64,000 nt of DNA from CAWBCR01 sp963787375 (GTDB taxonomy: Bacteria > Chloroflexota > Anaerolineae > Aggregatilineales > UBA3940), in contig CAWBCR010000013.1 of assembly GCA_963787375.1 (NCBI GenBank), positions 62,001 through 126,000 on the forward strand, given 5' to 3'. The first letter of the stretch is position 1; the number at the start of each line of letters is the position of its first letter. Under the pieces are notes generated by a model. It saw only the letters and a list, made by a program, of their open reading frames with translations. It was not told the DNA's origin and searched no databases. The position numbers and the translations under genes are program-made. Positions 17,249 through 28,640 of the stretch are shown one piece after another.

Positions 17249-19787
17249 ATGCCGGACGCAGCGCCCGCTGCCCCCCGCCGAACCTCGCGCGGACACACAG
17301 CCACCTTCGCACTTGCCATCCTGATTCTGCTGGCGGCGGCGCTGCTGCGCACCGCGCACGGAACGGATTGGCCGCCCGGCCTGTCTTACGACGAAGGCAC
17401 CAACGGCATCGACGCCTACCGCTTTGCCACCACCGGCGTGCTGCCGGTGATGGTCGTCGATGGCCGCCCGGAGCCAATGTACCGCGCGCTGGCCGCTATC
17501 AACGTGGGGCTGATCGGCCCGTCGGTCTTCGCGCTGCGTTTCACCTCGCTGGTGATCGGGCTGCTGACGGTCGCCGCTGCCTACCGGGCGGGCCGCCACA
17601 TGATCCCACGCGGCGCGGGCTTCGACCGGGGCTGGGCGGGGCTGCTGGCCGCAGGCGTGCTGGCGGTGATGGTCGGACACATCCAGATCAGCCGGGTGGC
17701 GTATCGCGGGGTGCTGCTGCCGCTGTTCGTGCTGCTGGCGTTCGATGCGCTGATGGCGGCGCTGGACGGGAACCGCCGCCGCGATTTCGTGCTGGCGGGC
17801 GTGTGGCTGGGCGGAGTCGCTATGTCGTACACCTCCGGGCTGGTGGTGCCGCCGGTGACTGCCGCGCTGATCGCACTGCTGGCGGTCGCCAGGCCGCGCG
17901 CGCTGGCGGGTCGCTGGCGAGGCCTGCTGTGGATGGCGGGGGCCTTCGCGGTGGCGGTGATCCCGCAGGCGATTATCGTGGCCGTGCAGCCGAACACCTA
18001 CGCGCGCGCTGCGCAGTTCAGCCCGGAGGCCGACCAGGTAAGGGCCTATGCGCGCAATTTCCTCGGCGCGCTGTCGTCGCTGTACCGCAAGGGCGATCTA
18101 AACCCGCAGTACAACGTCGCCGGTGCGCCGCTGCTCGACACGCCGCTGCTGATAGGGGTGTTTGCGCTGGGCGTCGGCGGCTGCCTGATCCGCCCGCGCC
18201 GCGCGGCGAGCCTGTACAGCGCCGCGCTGCTGATCGCGCTGCTGCTGCCCGCCGCCGTGTCAGACGAAGTGCATCACGGCCTGCGGCTGGCAGGCGAGTA
18301 CGCCGCCGTGCCGCTGGTGGCGGCAGCCAGCCTCAACCTGCTGGGCTGGCTGCGAGGCGTCGTGCGGGCCAGCCTGCGACCCGCGCTGCTGGGCGTTGCC
18401 GGCGGGCTGCTGGCCGTTGCGCTGATCGGTGCCGGGCTGCGCGGCTGGCAGATCTACGAGACGTATTTCACCACCGAGCAGAACTGGGGCGGCAGCGGCA
18501 ACATGTTCTCGTGGTTCTTCGAAACCAAGCGACAGGCGATGGCCAACGTGATCGCCGAGCGGACGCAGGTGGTGTACGTACCGCTGGTCGAGGCGGAGCA
18601 CCCGTCAATGCGCTTCTTCACGCTGCGCAGCCACCCGCGCGTGGTGACCTTCTCGGCGTATTTCGGGCCGGGCGCGCTGACCCTCTCGCCGGGCCGCTTC
18701 CTGATCCCGCCCGGCGATGAGCGGGCGGCGGACTTCGCGGCCTACATGCCCGACGGGACCATCGTGATCCTGCCGCGCTTCGACGCGGACACGCTGGCCG
18801 CAGATCACCGCCGCTCGCGAGGCCAGCCAGACCCGCCTGCTGGACGCCAACGGTATGCCGGCGGCCAGCGTCTTCGACTTCCCGGCCAACGGCCAGACGT
18901 TTACGCTCGATCCGCCCGTCGCGCACCCCTTCGATGCCAATTATGCCGGGCAGGTGAGCCTGGTCGGCTGGGATGCGCCGCTGGTGCTGCCGGAGCACAC
19001 CAAGTGGGCCGAGGTCACGATGTACTTCGCGCCGGGCAGCCAGCCGCGCTATGACCTGTTCAGCATCGTGCAGTTATGGACGCTCGACGGCGAGCGGCTT
19101 ACCTCCGCCGAGGAGCGGCCCATCCTGCGCTGGCTGTACCCGCCCGACCGCTGGCAGCCGGGCGACGTGGTGCCGGTCGAGGAGCTGCTGCCCATGCCGC
19201 AAGATGGCCTGGAATGGGGCGCGTACCAGATGGCCGTCGGCGTGCGGGATGGCCGCGACCACCTCCTGACCCTGGTGGGGCCGGACGGCCAGCCGGCGGG
19301 CACGCTGGCGGCTGCCGTGGCGTTCAAGGTGCCCATGCCGCCGGTGACGGTCGAGCAGCCCGTCCAGCCGGTCGACGCGACGTTTGGCGATCAGATCGCG
19401 CTGGCTGGCTACGAACTGACCGACTCCTCCGACCAGCCCACGGATCGCCTGCAGCCCGGCGAGACAGGCAACCTGCTGCTGGTGTGGCGCGCCGCGCGCC
19501 GCCCCGATGCCGACTACACGGTTTTTGTCCACGCCGAAGATGAGGCCGGGAACCTGGTCGCGCAGCACGACAGCCCGCCGGATGCGCGCTATCCGACCAG
19601 CGTGTGGAGCCCCGGCGAAGTGGTCGTGTCGTCCAGCCCGGTCACCCGCCCGGAGGGAGTTGCGGGGCCGCTGACGCTGTACGTTGGGATGTATGCGTGG
19701 CCCAGCCTGCAGCGGCTGCCTGCCGTTCAGCACGGACAGCCCACGCCCGACAGCCGCGCCATGCTGGCCATCCTGCCCGCGCCGTGA
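17249..19787 (+). CDS. PMT/ArnT-like membrane glycosyltransferase with C-terminal soluble domain, one frameshift
   Basis: The ATG at 17249 follows AGAAGGGAGG. About ten hydrophobic segments form a GT-C-type glycosyltransferase. The first lumenal loop carries LSYDEGTNGIDAYR, whose acidic pair is the usual catalytic/metal position, and GHIQISRVAYRG comes later. The second half (after about residue 515) is a soluble beta-rich domain with WLYPPDRWQPGDVV and 'DYTVFVHAEDEAGN', a pattern that follows such transferases in Chloroflexota. One extra base near 18799 splits the frame before PQITAAREASQ. Its removal gives 846 codons. The donor is probably a polyprenyl-phosphate sugar; the acceptor is unknown. 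Confidence 0.75.
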
Positions 19788-19857
19788 AGTTGCCCGCCGC
19801 CCGGCGCAAGAGTAGACTCGAAGTGCATGATCGCGGCAACGGAGTCAGGGGGCGCAC

Positions 19858-20088
19858 ATGTCGACACACGTGACGCATGGAACCATCGTCTTCCGCCGCT
19901 GGGATAAGCCGGGTGGGCTGGTCGAGTCTCAGCAGGATTTCTCGACGCTGGATGAGCTGTTCAGCCTGTGCCTGCAGTCCGGGGATCCCAAGGTGGTGAA
20001 TTGAATCATCCTGCACGGCCCCGACGAACAGGGTATGGACCACACCCTGACCTTCGCCTTCGAGTCGATCACCACCACCGAGGTCTGA
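19858..20088 (+). pseudogene. Small conserved-looking gene interrupted by an in-frame TGA
   Basis: From ATG 19858 the frame encodes 48 residues with strands HGTIVFRRWDKPGG and LDELFSLCLQSGDPKVV. It then meets TGA at 20002-20004 and continues in the same frame for 27 more codons (IILHGPDEQGMDHTLTF...) to a TGA at 20086. Coding character is the same on both sides. The interruption could be a CGA-to-TGA change, a sequencing error, or much less likely a selenocysteine codon. The last is disfavoured because there is no cysteine or redox motif and only a four-base-pair stem follows. I do not recognise the family. Confidence 0.5.
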
Positions 20089-20106
20089 CGGCGGTACGCC
20101 TCGCGA

Positions 20107-21385
20107 CTACGCGGGTTTCAGCGGCGAGGTGCTCCCGGTGGCGAGCGGCAGCGCGATGATGAAGCGGCTGCCTTCGTCCGGGCCGGGACTCTCGGCCCAC
20201 ACGCGCCCGCCGTGCCGCTCCACAATTGCCCGCGCGATGGCGAGCCCCAGCCCCAGCCCGCCGTGGTGGCGGGTCATGGGGTCCTCCACCTGGTAGAACT
20301 GCTCAAAGATGCGCTCCAATTGATCCGGCGGGATGCCAAAGCCGTTATCGCGCACGGCCAGCCACACCTCGCGGCTGCGGCGCTCGGCTGAGAGCAGGAT
20401 CGCGCCGCCTGTCGGCGTGAACTTGATGGCGTTGTTGAGCAGGTTCGACAGCGCCAGCAGCGCCTTTGCCCGGTCGACGCGCACCAGCATACCTGTCTCC
20501 ACTGGCGATTTCTCAAAGACCTGGTCCTTGGCCCCGGCCAGCGCGACCGCGTCGGCGTAGGCCGCGTCGACCAGCTCCGCCACGTCGACAAGCGCCATCT
20601 CCAGCTCCGACTCCTCGATCTGGACGTAGCGCAGGTTGGTCATGCCCTCGATCAGGCCGCGCATTTGCAGCGCGCTGCTCAACACGGCGTCGGCCAGCTC
20701 GCCCGCCTCGCCGGTGAAATCTTCCTTGAGGAAGCTGGCGTAGCCCAGGATGACGCCCAGCGGCGTGCGCAGCTCGTGTGAGGCAATCGCAATGAAGTCT
20801 GACTTGATCTTGTTGACCCGGTTGAGGTCGGCGTAGGCGCGCTCAATCGAACTCGACCAGCCGCGCGTTTTCAATGGCGACTGCTGCCTGCGAGGACAGG
20901 ATGCCGATGTGCCGCAGGTCGTCCTCGCCAAACTCACCTTCCTTCTTGTTGACCACTTCCAGCACACCGACCAGCTTATCGCGGATGCGCATCGGCACGC
21001 CCAGAATGTTGCGCGTCTCAAACCCGATCTGCTCGCCGACCTGCCGGTAGTGGCGCGGCTCGTGCGCAGCGTCGGCGATGATGACCGCCCGGCCTTCCTC
21101 GATGATCCGCCCGGCGATGCTGTCCTCAATCGGAACGACCATGCCGATCAGCCCCTGGCCGGATGCGTTGGACGCGGCGGTGAAGAACAGCTCGTTGGTG
21201 TTCTTATCGACCAGCAGGATCGACGCGGCTTCGGCGTTAGAAATTTCGGTGGCGGCGTTCATGAGGTAGTCGAGCAGCGGCTGCAGGGCGAGCGTCGAGT
21301 TGAGGATCAGGCTGATTTCTACCAGCCGGTTGAGCGCGGTGAGCTTGTCCTGCATGATGCGCACAGTGTCGGGCTGCTGGGCCAC
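20107..21385 (-). CDS. GAF-domain sensor histidine kinase, one frameshift
   Basis: The start is GTG 21385, with AAAGG seven bases upstream. Residues ~10-175 form a GAF domain (LNRLVEISLILNSTL, ILLVDKNTNELFF, GVPMRIRDKLVGVLEVVNKKEG). A HisKA domain follows with SHELRTPLG holding the phospho-accepting histidine. The HATPase domain has NLLNNAIKFTP, DNGFGIPPDQL and GGLGLGLAIA. No membrane segment is present, so it is cytoplasmic. One extra base near 20862 shifts the frame after NARLVEF. Deleting it gives 426 codons and reads VEFIERAYADL. No response regulator is adjacent. Confidence 0.8.
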
Positions 21386-21488
21386 CGGCGTACCTTTCGA
21401 AAGGCTGCGGAGTGACGTGGGTCGGGCAGAGTGAACTGTACACCACAACCGGGCACCATGCAATCGTGCGGGCCCCGCCTGTGATTTG

Positions 21489-21517
21489 TTGCGCGAGCGC
21501 GAGGGCTTGGCTATCCT
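21489..21517 (+). promoter_or_regulatory. Probable selC promoter
   Basis: A -35 TTGCGC (21489-21494) and a -10 TATCCT (21512-21517) are separated by 17 bases. Transcription would start about 10 bases before the mature tRNA 5' end. Confidence 0.45.
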
Positions 21518-21534
21518 ATGACGTGAACAACCAC

Positions 21535-21628
21535 GGGGGTGGTTCGGTCCCGGTGGGTCGCGCGGTCTTCAAAACCGTTGGGGGGTTGCGGAGCAAGCCC
21601 CGGTGGGTTCGACTCCCATCCATCCCCG
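21535..21628 (+). tRNA. selC: tRNA-Sec (anticodon TCA)
   Basis: The 94-base RNA folds as a selenocysteine tRNA. The 8-bp acceptor stem is GGGGGTGG (21535-21542) with CCATCCCC (21620-21627). There is a six-pair D stem with a CGGT loop, an anticodon loop CTTCAAA with TCA as anticodon, and a long GC-rich variable arm. The T arm is GTGGG-TTCGACT-CCCAT, and the discriminator is G. The eight-pair acceptor, extended D stem and long variable arm are diagnostic and rule out an ordinary suppressor or serine tRNA. The CCA end is not encoded (CCT follows). selA, selB and selD are not in the window. Confidence 0.93.
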
Positions 21629-21668
21629 CCTCAGGGTGCCGTCTTGAACCAGCAAGGAGGGTTCAGAG

Positions 21669-21806
21669 ATGGCGCTTTCGATTCAGGACGGCGGCGGCCA
21701 ACTGCACCCGGCGGCATCTTCTTCACGGCCAGCCCACCACCGCCGGCGCGTGCGCAGGCTTTGGGAAGATCAAGGGCTACTGCGAAGTCTCGTCCGCCAC
21801 CGGTAA
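21669..21806 (+). CDS. Possible small open frame just after selC
   Basis: AAGGAGG at 21654-21660 stands eight bases before ATG 21669, an excellent ribosome-binding site. The uninterrupted frame gives only 45 residues (MALSIQDGGGQLHP, then an Arg/His-rich tail that looks non-coding). Shifting frame gives PGGIFFTAS or AGACAGFGKIKGYC readings, so this may be a longer frameshifted small gene. It overlaps the 3' end of the opposite-strand kinase. I do not recognise it. Confidence 0.25.
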   Translation: MALSIQDGGGQLHPAASSSRPAHHRRRVRRLWEDQGLLRSLVRHR

Positions 21807-23261
21807 CCGCACGGTGGCGGTGACGCCCGCTCCCGGCGGGCTGGCCAGCTCGATGGTGCCGTTCTGCGCCTCGACGATGCTGCGCACGATGGACAGCCCC
21901 AGCCCGGTGCCGGTGGCGCTGTTGCTGCCCTGGTAGAAACGCTCAAAGACGTACGGCAGATCGTCGGGTGGAATGCCCGGCCCGGTATCTGTCACGGAGA
22001 AGCACGCGAAGCCGTCTTCGGCCCAGGTTCGCAGCGCGATCTGCCCTTCCGGCGGCGTGAACTTCAGGCTGTTGCTGAGCAGGTTATCGAATATCTCCAC
22101 CATTTCGTCTGTATCGGCCAGCACCTGTGGCAGATGGCCATACTGTGTGAGGCAGCGAACGTCGCGCTCCTGAAAGGCGGGCTCCCATTTGTGCAATGTG
22201 TCCGTCCACAGCGCATTCAGATCGACCATCGTCTTCTGCGAGAGCGCGTGGCGGCGATCAAGCTGCGACAGGGTGATCAGGTCCTGCACGATGCGCGCCA
22301 GGCGAGCCGTCTCGTCGACCATGTCGCTCACAAAGCGCCGCGCCACGGATGGATCGTCCAGCGCCCCATCGAGCAGCGCTTCCCCGCGCAGCTTGATGTT
22401 GGTGAGCGGGGTGCGCAGCTCGTGCGAGGCGTTCGCCACGAACATCTTCTGCCGGGTCAGCGTCCGCTCGACACGGTCGATCATGCCGTTGAAGGCAACC
22501 GCCACCTCGCCAAGCTCGTCGCGACTGTGGACCGGCGCGCGCTGGCGCAGGTCGCCCTGCGCGATCTGGTTCGAGGCGCGGCGCAGGTCCTCCAGCGGGC
22601 TGAGCAACTGGTTGGCGATCCACAACCCAATCGCCACGCTGAGCGCCGCCACGGCGACAGCCATCATGCCCAGCGACAGCCACCCCTTGTTGACGCTGCG
22701 CTGAAGCTCGACGGTTGGCTCAGAAAGCTGCACCACGCCGTAGATAGTCCCCAGGTGCTCGATGGTCGCCGCCACGAACAACCGCTGCTGGCCGCTGATC
22801 GGGTCGAGCCGGATGTCGTGCTGGATGGTGCGTTGTGCCAGCGCAAAGCTGACCTCCGGCTCCGACGCCTGATTGGGCACATCGCCGGGTGAGGCCAGCG
22901 AATGGTAGAGCGGCGAGCCATCAGGCAGCAGCACGGCCAGCCCCACGCCCGGAGACGGGACAAGGTCGGCGACCCTGGCCTGCAAATCGGCCAGAGTTAT
23001 GCCACCGGGGGGCTCGCCCGGCATCTGTTCCTCAACCGTGTCGACATTCCCCGGCTGGTTGTCGGCGTACTCCTCCATGATATTTTCGAGTGCGTTGCTG
23101 ATCGTCACGGCCTGGTTTTCGAGGATGCGTTCTGCGTCGGCGATGTGAGTCGCGGCCTGCGCCCGGCCCGCCACCACCAGCAGCACGCCGTCGCTGACCG
23201 CGGTTAGCAGCATGTAGGCCACCACAATCCGCGTTCGCAGCCCTCTGCTGCGGCGTTTCAT
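21777..23261 (-). CDS. Membrane sensor histidine kinase with HAMP domain
   Basis: A 494-residue two-component kinase. Transmembrane segment 1 lies at ~10-30, followed by an extracytoplasmic sensor region of ~150 residues (IADAERILENQAVTISNALENI...) and segment 2 near 180-205. Next come HAMP (NQLLSPLEDLRRASNQIAQGDL), HisKA with NASHELRTPLTNIK, and HATPase with NLLSNSLKFTP, DTGPGIPPDDLPYVF and GTGLGLSIV. It overlaps the response-regulator gene upstream by four bases, so the two are coupled. The sensed signal is not evident. Confidence 0.92.
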   Translation of the reverse strand: MKRRSRGLRTRIVVAYMLLTAVSDGVLLVVAGRAQAATHIADAERILENQAVTISNALENIMEEYADNQPGNVDTVEEQMPGEPPGGITLADLQARVADLVPSPGVGLAVLLPDGSPLYHSLASPGDVPNQASEPEVSFALAQRTIQHDIRLDPISGQQRLFVAATIEHLGTIYGVVQLSEPTVELQRSVNKGWLSLGMMAVAVAALSVAIGLWIANQLLSPLEDLRRASNQIAQGDLRQRAPVHSRDELGEVAVAFNGMIDRVERTLTRQKMFVANASHELRTPLTNIKLRGEALLDGALDDPSVARRFVSDMVDETARLARIVQDLITLSQLDRRHALSQKTMVDLNALWTDTLHKWEPAFQERDVRCLTQYGHLPQVLADTDEMVEIFDNLLSNSLKFTPPEGQIALRTWAEDGFACFSVTDTGPGIPPDDLPYVFERFYQGSNSATGTGLGLSIVRSIVEAQNGTIELASPPGAGVTATVRLPVADETSQ

Positions 23262-23965
23262 GACGGCGACTCCAGCTCGTCGGGCCCCACGAAGCGATAC
23301 CCGATGCCGCGCGCTGTCAGGATGTAGACTGGCTGCCCCGGGTTTTCTTCAAGCTGGCGGCGGAGCCCGTGAATGTGGACGTCGAGCGTGCGCACGTCGC
23401 CGAACCAGTCCTCGCCCCACACCTCGTCGAGCAGCTTCTGGCGGGGCAGCACGCTGCCGGCGTGCGTCACCAGCAGCGCCAGCAGGTCGAATTCGCGTGG
23501 GGTAAGCTCCAGCGGGCGGTCTGCCATCTCGGCGCTGCGCCGCTTGAGGTTCACCAGCACCGGCCCGACTTGCAGCAGGCCGTCCGTGTCGACCACGTCC
23601 AGCTCGCGGCGGCGCAGGATGGACTGGATACGTGCCAGCAACTCCCGAAAGCCGAACGGCTTGACGAGGTAGTCGTCAGCACCCAGCTCAAGCCCCTGCA
23701 CGATGTCATTCTCCTCGCCCAGAGCCGAAAGCATGATGACCGGCACGCTGCTGCGCGCGCGCAGCGCCCGCAGCACCCCCCAGCCATCGAGCCCCGGCAT
23801 CATGATGTCCAGCACCACGACGTCAGGCAGGTGCGCCTCGGCCAGCTTGAGCGCGTCAGTACCGTTGTTGGCCACCTGCACGTCAAAGCCGTGACGGGTG
23901 AGGCTGTAGTGCAGCGAATCGGTGGTGATGATCTCGTCGTCGACGACAAGAATCTGCGTTGCCAT
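23258..23965 (-). CDS. OmpR/PhoB-family response regulator
   Basis: A 235-residue regulator. The receiver domain starts ILVVDDE, with phospho-acceptor D53 in VVVLDIMMPG and conserved K102 in DDYLVKPF. The C-terminal winged helix begins LELTPREFDLLALLV and ends VYILTARGIGYRFV. Start at ATG 23965. Its stop overlaps the kinase start (ATGA). Regulators of this family bind tandem direct repeats about 11 bases apart; such repeats occur at 62526-62564 in this window, though a link is only a guess. Confidence 0.92.
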   Translation of the reverse strand: MATQILVVDDEIITTDSLHYSLTRHGFDVQVANNGTDALKLAEAHLPDVVVLDIMMPGLDGWGVLRALRARSSVPVIMLSALGEENDIVQGLELGADDYLVKPFGFRELLARIQSILRRRELDVVDTDGLLQVGPVLVNLKRRSAEMADRPLELTPREFDLLALLVTHAGSVLPRQKLLDEVWGEDWFGDVRTLDVHIHGLRRQLEENPGQPVYILTARGIGYRFVGPDELESPS

Positions 23966-24180
23966 GTGAACAATCGCCTGGATATTGAACTGCAAGGTCC
24001 AGATATGGGCTGATTTTACTTGATAAGGCGCATTCCTGAAATGGCACTTGTGCGCGCCGCTGGAGGTCCCTGTTGCCCGGCCCGGCAGCCGGAAGTATAC
24101 TGGCGCTGCACTGGCGGATGACCTGAGCCTGACCAACCATCGGTTTGAGACGGCCCCTCTATTGCGGAGAGCCACACCTA

Positions 24181-24537
24181 ATGAAAACACAAACGCAACA
24201 GCGCCAATGGCAGTTCACTGTTTTTCCTGTAGCCGGTTTGCTGCTGGGTGTGCTGCTGGGCGTCGCGGTGTTCCTGATGGCCATGCGTTCATTCGGGGTG
24301 GCAACTTCAGGGCTGGGCGTCGCCAGCCCTGAGGCGCAGGCCACCTACATCATGCAGCAATCCGGCTCACGGATCTACGGGATGCTGTTTCTGACCTACT
24401 GCGCCCCGCCGCTGCTGCCGCTGGTCCTGACGGTGGCAGGCTATGTGCTGGCCCGCAGTCTGAATCCCAAACCCGCTTCGATCTCTTCTCAGGATGAGAT
24501 CGAAGCGGTGCTGGCCAGAGCGCGCAAGGACGATTGA
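24181..24537 (+). CDS. Small two-helix membrane protein, unknown function
   Basis: A 118-residue protein from ATG 24181. It has two hydrophobic segments (VFPVAGLLLGVLLGVAVFLMAM at ~14-35 and LLPLVLTVAGYVLARSL at ~79-95) joined by a polar loop, with a charged tail SQDEIEAVLARARKDD. I do not recognise a family. The ~215-base gap on its left contains no other gene that I can support. Confidence 0.6.
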   Translation: MKTQTQQRQWQFTVFPVAGLLLGVLLGVAVFLMAMRSFGVATSGLGVASPEAQATYIMQQSGSRIYGMLFLTYCAPPLLPLVLTVAGYVLARSLNPKPASISSQDEIEAVLARARKDD

Positions 24538-24585
24538 TGCGCGCCGCTGAGAGGTCCGTGGCGCACGCTTGATACGCTGTCCCGC

Positions 24586-25752
24586 TTATGCGCCGGGCTT
24601 GCCCATCCAGCGCAGCGCATAGGTCTGGACCGGCATGGATTTCCCACGAATGCTGAGCAGCGGCATGGCCTCCGCCTCAACCTCGCTGCGCACCGACTGG
24701 TACACCGGGTCGCTGATCAGGATGTCGACGCCCAGCCGCTTGGTCAGCGCTTCCAGGCGGGCGGCGACGTTCACGGTATCGCCGATCACCGTGTATTCCA
24801 TGTGCTCATGGCTGCCCACGCTGCCCGCAACCATCTCACCGCACGCGACCCCAATGCCGATACGCAGCTCCGGGCCGTGCAGCAGCCGCTGCTCCAGGTT
24901 GAATTCGGCCAGCGCAGACCGAATGCCCCACGCGGCCCGCGCCGCCCGCAGCGCATGGTCGGGCTCGAAATCTGGCACACCGAACACTGCCATCAGGCTG
25001 TCGCCGGCGAACTTGGCGATCCAGCCGCCATTCTCGTTGATGATCGGCTCGACGGTTGCGAAATAGCGGTTGAGCAGGCCCACGACCTCCGCCGAGGTCA
25101 GCTGCTCTGCAAGCGCGGTGAAAGCGCGAATGTCGGCGAACAGGACGCTGCCGACAACCATGGTGTCGCTGGGCCGTTCTCGCTGCTCCAGCACCCGCTC
25201 GACCACGTCTGGCCCCACATAGCGGCCAAACGCATCCTCCAGTTGCTTGCGCTCGGTCTGTTCCTGGAGCACCACGACCCAGCCTGACAACTGGTCCTGC
25301 TGCAAACGGGCGACCCTCATCAGGAACGAGCGCTTCTTGAAGACAACGGTTGCTTCCTGGCCTTCGTCCTGCACCGGCTGGACAATGTTCAGCTCCTGCG
25401 CGGCGGGTGCAGCATCCTGGCCGAGCATCGCCTGCAGGGTGGGCAGCAACTTATCGGCCAGCAGCACCTCGCGCAGGGGCCAGCCAACCAGCGCCTCAGG
25501 CGCTTTCAGCGTCAGCGACGCAAACGCCTGGTTGGCCTGCTGGACGATAAGCTCGTCGTCCAGCACCACGATGCCATCCGGGATGCTGTCGAAGATGGCA
25601 TCCAGCAGATGCAGTGCCCCGTTCAATTCCTGGGCCTTGGCCTTCTCTGCCTGGTAAAGCAGCTTCAGATCCTGCCCGTAGCGGGTCGCCTGCTGGTAGG
25701 CCAGCGCGACGGATTCCGGGGCAGCACGATCGATTGCAGTGTCAGCGTCCAC
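24586..25752 (-). CDS. PAS-domain class III adenylate/guanylate cyclase
   Basis: A 388-residue protein starting at GTG 25752 behind GGAGGAGAAAC. A helical stretch (LLYQAEKAKAQELNGALHLLDAIFD) leads into a PAS domain (GIVVLDDELIVQQANQAF). The cyclase domain follows, with metal-binding aspartates in VLFADIRAFTALAEQ and AGDSLMAVFG, and the TVNVAARLE block. The product would be cAMP or cGMP. A stand-alone cNMP-binding protein occurs at 35266-35736. The ~190 bases between this gene and argH contain no supported gene. Confidence 0.88.
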   Translation of the reverse strand: MDADTAIDRAAPESVALAYQQATRYGQDLKLLYQAEKAKAQELNGALHLLDAIFDSIPDGIVVLDDELIVQQANQAFASLTLKAPEALVGWPLREVLLADKLLPTLQAMLGQDAAPAAQELNIVQPVQDEGQEATVVFKKRSFLMRVARLQQDQLSGWVVVLQEQTERKQLEDAFGRYVGPDVVERVLEQRERPSDTMVVGSVLFADIRAFTALAEQLTSAEVVGLLNRYFATVEPIINENGGWIAKFAGDSLMAVFGVPDFEPDHALRAARAAWGIRSALAEFNLEQRLLHGPELRIGIGVACGEMVAGSVGSHEHMEYTVIGDTVNVAARLEALTKRLGVDILISDPVYQSVRSEVEAEAMPLLSIRGKSMPVQTYALRWMGKPGA

Positions 25753-25945
25753 GTTTCTCCTCCAATGCCGTACGCGATTGTCAATTACAGTATAGGAGAA
25801 ACGGCGGTCGCTTTCATCCAGTGGGTGCGTGAATTTCGACTCGGCGGGGAGGGGGACGCTGAGGCTGTCCCGGTGGGTGATCTGATGGTCGGTCAGGTGG
25901 GGGAGGCCGGCCACGCCGGCCCCGCGCCGCGCCCGACGATTGCCG

Positions 25946-27314
25946 CTACTCCAGAATGCCCCTGGCGGCGGCGATCTGCGCGACGACCGCGTTGGGCGCG
26001 GTGCCGCCGGTGGCCGCCCGCCGCGCCACCGAGCGCTCGAAGTCGAACACCTGCGCCACGTCCGCGTCGATGAGATCGCTGGCGGCCTGCATGTCGGCCA
26101 GCGGCAGCGCGTCGAGCGGCACGCCCTGAGTCTCGGCCAGCCGCACCAGCCGCCCGACGACGCCGTGCGCCTCGCGGAACGGCATCCCTTTCGCGACGAG
26201 ATAATCGGCCAGGTCGGTCGCCAGCATGGACACGTCGAGCGCGGCGCGCATCGTGTCGCCATGCGGTGTGAGAGTGGCCACGACGCCTGCCACCACCGGC
26301 AGCGTCAGCAGCAGCGTGTCGGCGCTGTCGAACAGCGGCTCTTTGTCTTCCTGAAGGTCCTTGTCGTAAGTGGAGGGCAGCCCTTTGAGCACCACCAGCA
26401 GCGCGGTCAGGTTGCCCACCAGCCGCCCTGATTTGCCACGCGCCAGCTCCAGCGAGTCGGGGTTGCGCTTCTGTGGCATCAGGCTCGACCCGGTGCTGTA
26501 CGCCTCGCCCAGCGTCACGAAGCGGCTAGCCGGGCCCGGCGAACAGTATCAGGTCTTCGGCCAGGCGGCTGAGGTGCGCACCGATCAGCGCCGCGCCGAA
26601 CAAGAACTCGGCCACGTGGTCGCGGTCGGCGACGGCGTCCATGCTGTTCTGGCTGACGGCCAGCATGCCCAGGTCGGCGGCCAGCGCAGCCCGGTCGATG
26701 GGGAAGGGGGTACCGGCCAATGCCCCAGCCCCCAGCGGACACACGGCAGCGCGCCGGGCGCAGTCGGAGAGCCGCGCCCGGTCGCGCTCGAACATCCAGA
26801 AGAAGCTCATCAGCCAGTGCGCGAACAGCACCGGCTGCGCTGGCTGGAGGTGCGTGTAGCCGGGCATGATCAGGTCGCGGTGGGCATCGGCCTGCGCGAC
26901 GATGGCGCGCTGCACGTCGCGCAGCGCCGCCTGCACAGCGTCGATTGCCTCCAGCAGCCACAGCCGCACGTCGAGCGCGACCTGATCGTTGCGGCTGCGG
27001 CCCGTGTGCAGCTTGCCCGCCGCCGGGCCGATCAGCTCCGCCAGCCGGCGCTCGACGGCAGTGTGGATGTCCTCGTCGGTGGGCTGCGGCGCGAAGCTGC
27101 CCGCCTCAAACTCCTGCCGCACCTGCTCCAGCCCGGCGACCAGCGCGGCGTGCTCCTCGGCGCTGATCAGCCCGGCGCGAAGCAGCGCCCCGGCGTAGGC
27201 CGCACTGCCCCGGATGTCGACGGCGTACAAGCGCCGGTCGAAGGCGAAGCTGTCGTTGACGCGGCGCATCGCCTCGTCCGTCTCGCCGCTGAAGCGGCTG
27301 CCCCACAATCGCAT
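25946..27314 (-). CDS. argH: Argininosuccinate lyase, one frameshift
   Basis: ArgH splits argininosuccinate into arginine and fumarate, the last arginine step. It begins RLWGSRFSGETDEAMRRVNDS. The order is TAVERRLAELIG, KLHTGRSRNDQVALD, PGYTHLQPAQPVLFAHW, GAGALAGTPFPIDR, and the signature GSSLMPQKRNPDSLEL with its catalytic serine. One extra base in the GGCCCGGC run near 26525 ends the first frame at 26526. Deleting it gives 455 residues, the normal length. In an essential pathway gene this is most simply an assembly error. Last gene of the arginine operon, 16 bases after argG. Confidence 0.93.
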
Positions 27315-27330
27315 CGTACCTCCTGAGCGG

Positions 27331-28605
<1,275 letters not shown>

Positions 28606-28640
28606 TTCTCTCCATCTCCTATTGAATGGTTGATGCGGGT

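Noticed and set aside
20002..20040. Selenocysteine recoding of the TGA at 20002
   Set aside because: No SECIS-like hairpin of adequate strength follows, and the context lacks a redox motif. A point change is simpler. Kept as a low-interest question only.
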